A DNA stretch of 64,000 nt from Mugil cephalus (lineage: Eukaryota; Chordata; Actinopteri; Mugiliformes; Mugilidae): contig NC_061781.1 of assembly GCF_022458985.1 (NCBI RefSeq), positions 23,354,001 to 23,418,000 on the forward strand, read 5' to 3'. Positions 59,201-64,000 of the stretch are shown here, in pieces. The notes beneath the pieces are model-generated. The model ran no database searches, was not told the DNA's origin, and was given only the letters and a program-made list of their open reading frames with translations. A program made the position numbers and the translations under genes. How positions within the stretch are numbered: position 1 is the first letter of the stretch; each line of letters begins with the position of its first letter.

Positions 59201-62200
59201 TGCAGCTACACTCGGTCCCATAAATAAAGTCTCTCTGTGGCTGGATATTTTTATACAGTGTGGATTTGTAAGACACGTAAAGAATCCAAAAATAATTATT
59301 AAATGACTTCACCATCCTCACTGTAGCTTTCTTGACTCTTATTTCCTGTCACCTCTTTTTAATTTGACCGACTGTCAGCACATTTCGAGGGGAAATAGAC
59401 TCTAGCGTTACTTGTCATGGAAATAAAACGTCTGTGAAGGTTCTCAGTCATCCAGGTCATGGCGTATTTGTGCATCCTGCATCTCAGGTATGAAAGCGTG
59501 CGTGGTGGTGCTATCTGAAAGATTAATCTGAAGAATTCCTTCCAGTGTGCACCACCCACAGAAAAGCCGAGCAGTGATGAGTTGCCTTAGTTTTCGGTCA
59601 GTTTTTAATCGTCTAAAAGAAAAAAGTCAGTGAACTTTCTCCTTTTTAAATCTTGAAGATGTAAATTTATCAGCACTTTGGAGACACACGCTGTTGTTTT
59701 TCTAAATCTACTCCTGTTGTTCCAGTCTGTGAAGCGTCCACGTCCACACCGAACCCACACGAGCCGCCCCACTCAGACAGAACAGACCCGATATAAACAA
59801 GCGAACAGTGGCGTGTTGTGTTGAGGGTGGTGCGTTGCGGGATGAGGGGGGGCTCAGCCTCTCCACACAGCTTCACACTGTCTCTTATCAAAGTGCCGTT
59901 GTCCTTTAAAGAGCCTCTCCAATCACCGACGGTCACACTGAGGCTCTGTTAGAGACTCCACGGAGACGCCCAGACCTCCGACGTCTGCGCCGCTGCCAAC
60001 GCTGCTTCACAATCCACCAACAATACTGCACAGCTCAGCTTTATTCCTTCAACCAGTGAATGAACGGGGGCTTTATACGACAAATTCAACCTTTTGCAGC
60101 AGCTGCCTCCTCCGTCGTTGATAATATATCGTATGTGTAGATATATATAGAAAATATTTTTCTGGAAAAAGTTTTTCTGCCAGAAAATGTTCAAGAGCCT
60201 CTGCTTAGAGGTACAGCAACACCACATTTTTCCAAAATGTCATCTCTTATTGCTTTTGCAAACTGAATAAGGGTGAATATAATGTGGTGGAACCCTTTAC
60301 ATCTGGAGGGGTGCACAGATTCTTCCCAGTGGAGGGTTAAAGCTGAATCCAGGGGGAGGGTCGTGGGCTAAAATGTTAATTTTGCAGTAGATTAATTTAG
60401 ATGTGGATATATATGTAGCATGCATGTGCAAAATAAACACTATCACATATTTTTTTTTTTTTTTTTAAATTAACAAAACTGGTTATTGTGTTTCGCATTT
60501 ATGTTCAACAAACTAGTGACTATCTATCTGGCTTCTTTAAATAAGAAAAATAATTGAAGCACTCTGAAATATTTGAATACAGACATGGATCATTACTAGG
60601 CCTTGAGCTTATATCTTCAAATACAAAGACATTTAGTGGAATAAACAAAGTAAAACGGGACAAAACTTGCCCCCGTTAATCACACAGACTTCAATCATAC
60701 AACATACAGCGGTGGAATCGACCTTGCTAAAAAAGATAATCGTTTTCACAACTTCTTTTAAAACTTTTGTCTGTGTGTCACTGACTAACACGCTCCACCT
60801 GCTTCGTCTCACTCGCTGCTGGTCTTCTTCACCTCACAGGATTTGAGCTCGCAGGAGCTCAACAGCGCCCCCTCTACCATTAATGCATCACAACGTTATT
60901 ATCTGGTCAGGAGTGGAACTGCAGGCCTTATCAGTGATAGAGCATTATTCTGTGATAGAGAAAAATATTTGAGCCCTTCGACTTTTCTGCGATCTTTCTG
61001 CGATATATTGGAACATATCAAAGGCATCAAAGTCAGTAACTAGTAGATACAACTTTGGTTGCAGTTTGAGTCTCAGTTAGACTTCCTCTGTAACCTTACT
61101 AGATGCTGTTATTTGAATTTTAGAAAACTAGTTCGCTTGGTTGGTCACTTTAAAAGGGAAGAACACGTATCCAGTCACTTATTTAATATATTTTTAATGT
61201 AGATCTGACTCCAGGGCTGCAACATAAACTACAAAAAGTATATATATATTTTTTTCATTAAAAAGAAGGTGATTAAGCACAAACCAAAGACACTTGCAGC
61301 CATTACCAGCAGAGGTACAGAAGGCTGTAGCATTGACAGTGCTGGTGTTTATTTTAGTATATTTTTGTTGCTGTATGATGATGTGGAGACGATGGGGACT
61401 CACCTGTGATTCTCCCAATCCTTCCTTCGAACAGAGTCCCAACAAACCCAGCGACGTGAGCCCCCAGACTGACCCCGATGAAGTGGAAAGACTCAAGTTC
61501 GCATCCATGTGTCTGTCAGATAAGTTGGATAAGATTATTTTTAACGTTTTCCATATTTGTTCGTTTTACCATGAAGACTGTTATTCACATTTATCTCTCT
61601 CTTCCTGTTTCTACAGTCGCTTGGTATTTCCAGTTCATCCTATTATCAGATTTGGCAATAATCTCCTTCAGCCAATCATCGCTGTTAAACTTTAAATATA
61701 ATCTCCCTGGTTCCCATCGTCTGATTTCACTTCAGAACTGCTGCAGAACTCCTTCGAGTCCACCCCATATAGTTCTAATCTGGTCTAATAGCCAAATAAT
61801 CACATTTCCATTATTGTGCATGTCATTAAACTAAATATTCATTTAAATAAACTCTCCTAATCACTGCCCTTCACACTTTACTAATCTTTACTATTAAGTA
61901 GCTGTAGCAGCTTGAAACTCAAACTCATAGCGATAGGAAGAACAACAATAGGATATCACACAACAAATCAATTTTGAATTCATGCTGCAAACTTCCCAAA
62001 TTCAAAGGTTCTTGGTTTGGTATAACCACAGCAAATTCCTTTAAAACACAATTATCAGGTTGAACTCATCATTCCCTGTACTAACAGAAATACATTCATT
62101 AATTATTCATCTAAGCTGTAAATAAAGCTGTTGCATAAATGCTGAAACTGAAACCTTAAAATTTTATGAATTACATCATGATGGCCTTTCCCACAGTTTA

Positions 62201-64000
62201 GATGAATAATTAATCATAAATTAATAATAATGATTTAATATTAAGGGATAACAGTTTGTTCTATTCTTATTCCCTAATACATTTAAAATTTAGATATTTC
62301 TAAGTTCTAAGAAGTTTTTTATTTACTTACCCTTTACTTCTTTTAGCATTTTAATATTTTAACTGAGACTTATTTATCATATTTAAGTCTGTAACAGATC
62401 AGAGCGTATGTCAAAATGAAAATTAACTTTTCTTTGTCACAGATCTCTTTACGCAAAGAGTTTTCGATCACACTGAGGTTGTAAATCCTCAGTTCACAGT
62501 GAAATCAGGTGTCACTTCGGCCGTTCTGTGAGGTTTCCCTCACCTGCAGCTGATTGATGAGGACCGAGATCTGCAGAGCCACCTCTTTGTAATTCTCCAC
62601 CACCAGGTTGTATGCGAAGGAGGCGCCGTAGACCCAGTCCACCACCACCACGTTCACATCCTGAGCCCTGAGGAGGGCCTCGGCCAGCTTCGTCACCCAG
62701 GACGGTTTACTGCCCACGGCCCTGAGGGGCGGGGGGGCAGGGGGTGGGATCATGGAGGGGTTGAAGGAAACAAGAAGGAACAGAGAAAGACGTGACTCTT
62801 TAAAGATGGTCGACAGTGTGAGGATGGACCAACATGCAGGAGTAAATTTAAAAAATAGTAAAAAGCACTTTGCACGTCTCTGTAATTAGTGTCATTATAG
62901 CCTCAATTAAAGGCAATTACTGGTGCTCAAGTCTCCTTCTGCAGAACTGAATTACAAAACCACACACAATAACTATTTAAAGGGGGAAAAGCACAGTATA
63001 GGTATTAAAGTCATTAAAAACCTGTGTGAATGGAAACACTAAACAACCGAACAAGTTATTTCCAGACAAACGTGGTTCGTAAAATGGGATCAGGGAATGA
63101 AGGCTCTTTGAAAACCTTTCATTTCTGCAGAAGAACATGATAACGCGTTCATTTCAGCAAATTCATTCCGCAGGGACAAAAATGGACAAGGTGCAAAACC
63201 TCATCAAATCTTACGGTTGTAACTTCTTTATTTATGCTTAAAAACTTTTCTAGTTTGATGTGATGCACAGATTTAACAAATTCTATCAATTACAACATAA
63301 AATACTCATTTGACGACATTGGGATTTCATTGTTTGCAATTCTGCTTTTGCTCAGCCACGTGTCATATGTTCTTACACATTTGTGACTTTCTTTAACATA
63401 TAGTGAATAATCCCCATGTCCACATATGAGGACATTTTCTTCTTTCCACAAACTACCTCCTTCTACTACTACCTTTTTATTCTTTTTAGGTTCTAATACT
63501 GACAAATACCTTGGATAAATTAAAAATGCATAACAAACAAAAGCTTAGATCTCAGGAGGATAAAAGTTTTTATTGTCACGGACCTCTTGCAATTACACCA
63601 CAGACCATTAGGGGTCTGTGGTCCTAATATATTAGACATTTCTTGAGAAATGTTTTCAATAAAATGCATCTTGTAGATTTAAATCTTGGGCTTAAAGCAA
63701 AGACTGTTTCACTCCTTTATCTTTGATTTGTGGCTTCATCCTTGCTGGTGCATGAAGTTACATCTGAGCGTCACCCGCACCAAACTGATGAGAAGATATA
63801 AATAGAGTTTATAGATTGTGTGAGTGATTCCGGGTCCTTTAAAGCGTCCACCCCTCACCTGTACCCGTGAATGACGACCTTCGTGGGACGGGACTCGTTG
63901 AAGAAGGATTTCCTCTTGGCGAGAGACTCCTGGTTGAACCTCTGCGCACAGTCCGGGTTCTGCCTGGTCAGCAGCAGGTACTGGACCTGCAGCTTGGTTC
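53491..64000 (-). CDS. pla1a: Phospholipase A1 member A, 5'-truncated by the window edge, 10 exons, last 407 codons
   Basis: Secreted lipase of the pancreatic-lipase family that removes the sn-1 acyl chain of phosphatidylserine, yielding lysophosphatidylserine. Exons in transcript order: 63859-64000 (start outside), 62544-62721, 61404-61512, 58964-59065, 57758-57850, 57478-57642, 56131-56220, 55920-56025, 54450-54602, 53491-53578; all phases agree. The nucleophile is Ser in [15 protein letters not shown], the acid is Asp in ALDPAGP (human GLDPAGP), and the base is His in [13 protein letters not shown]. The short lid between GCTRSRF and MYGYV, and a reduced beta-9 loop, are typical of phosphatidylserine-type PLA1. 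A beta-sandwich C-terminal domain follows from [14 protein letters not shown]. The last exon ends [13 protein letters not shown]; exon 9 would instead stop at once (TAG) if its donor were not used. Signal peptide and first exon(s) lie beyond 64000. Confidence 0.93.
56223..56261 (-). repeat. (TG)n microsatellite at the acceptor of a pla1a exon
   Basis: On the coding strand about 18 TG units run straight into TTTCAG|GT at the exon starting 56220. The tract therefore occupies the place of the polypyrimidine tract. Confidence 0.95.
58870..58955 (-). mobile_element. Reverse fragment of MITE family A touching a pla1a intron start
   Basis: CTAAAACTTAACGTCCTCAT and ATGAGGACG are the complement of family A sequence. 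It begins only about 9 nt inside the intron after the exon ending at 58964. Confidence 0.65.
59066..61403 (-). other. Long pla1a intron
   Basis: No gene or clear repeat apart from A/T runs (about 60450-60466). Confidence 0.6.
63235..63561 (+). mobile_element. MITE family A, copy 3, left end missing
   Basis: CATTTGACGACATTGGGATTTC and GTCCACATATGAGGACATT match the family interior. It ends TTAGATCTCAGGAGGA. It lies in a pla1a intron. Confidence 0.65.

Overview
The window is vertebrate nuclear DNA from a ray-finned fish, most likely a percomorph teleost. Genes are split into many small exons with GT-AG introns, introns are AT-rich with microsatellites, and fragments of fish-type MITEs, hAT-like elements and LINE 3' ends are scattered through it. 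Six protein-coding genes were rebuilt exon by exon. In each, reading phase is continuous across every junction and the protein matches a known family.

Layout: ska3 (minus, 449-6716, 11 coding exons, 608 aa, kinetochore subunit); a rapunzel-like gene (plus, 8437-17148, 4 exons, 396 aa); hcnl1 (minus, 18415-28192, 10 exons, 518 aa, HCN-like channel); cox17 (plus, 32.2-36.1 kb, 65 aa mitochondrial copper chaperone); popdc2 (plus, 39599-51053, 4 exons, 367 aa Popeye-domain cAMP-binding membrane protein); pla1a (minus, 53491 to beyond the right edge, 10 exons seen, secreted phospholipase A1, 5' end missing). cox17-popdc2-pla1a is the block known from human 3q13.33. ska3, the rapunzel-like gene and hcnl1 lie beside it here. 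These are independent neighbours, not an operon or a pathway.

The most notable locus is hcnl1. Its S4 voltage sensor has a methionine in place of one regularly spaced arginine. Its pore filter reads SYG instead of GYG, and its cyclic-nucleotide-binding domain lacks the main cAMP contacts and ends early. These are the traits described for zebrafish HCNL1, a sperm channel that passes protons through its voltage-sensor domain, so the gene probably encodes a proton channel of that family.

Other points of interest are a recent tandem duplication of the 3' end of popdc2 exon 1 with its splice donor, two possible C-termini for popdc2, a (TG)n tract directly at a pla1a splice acceptor, two MITE copies with CRE palindromes in both inverted termini, and a repeated PEMPxL motif in the Ska3 tail. 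Intergenic stretches hold mostly transposon fragments. No tRNA, rRNA or CRISPR array was seen.
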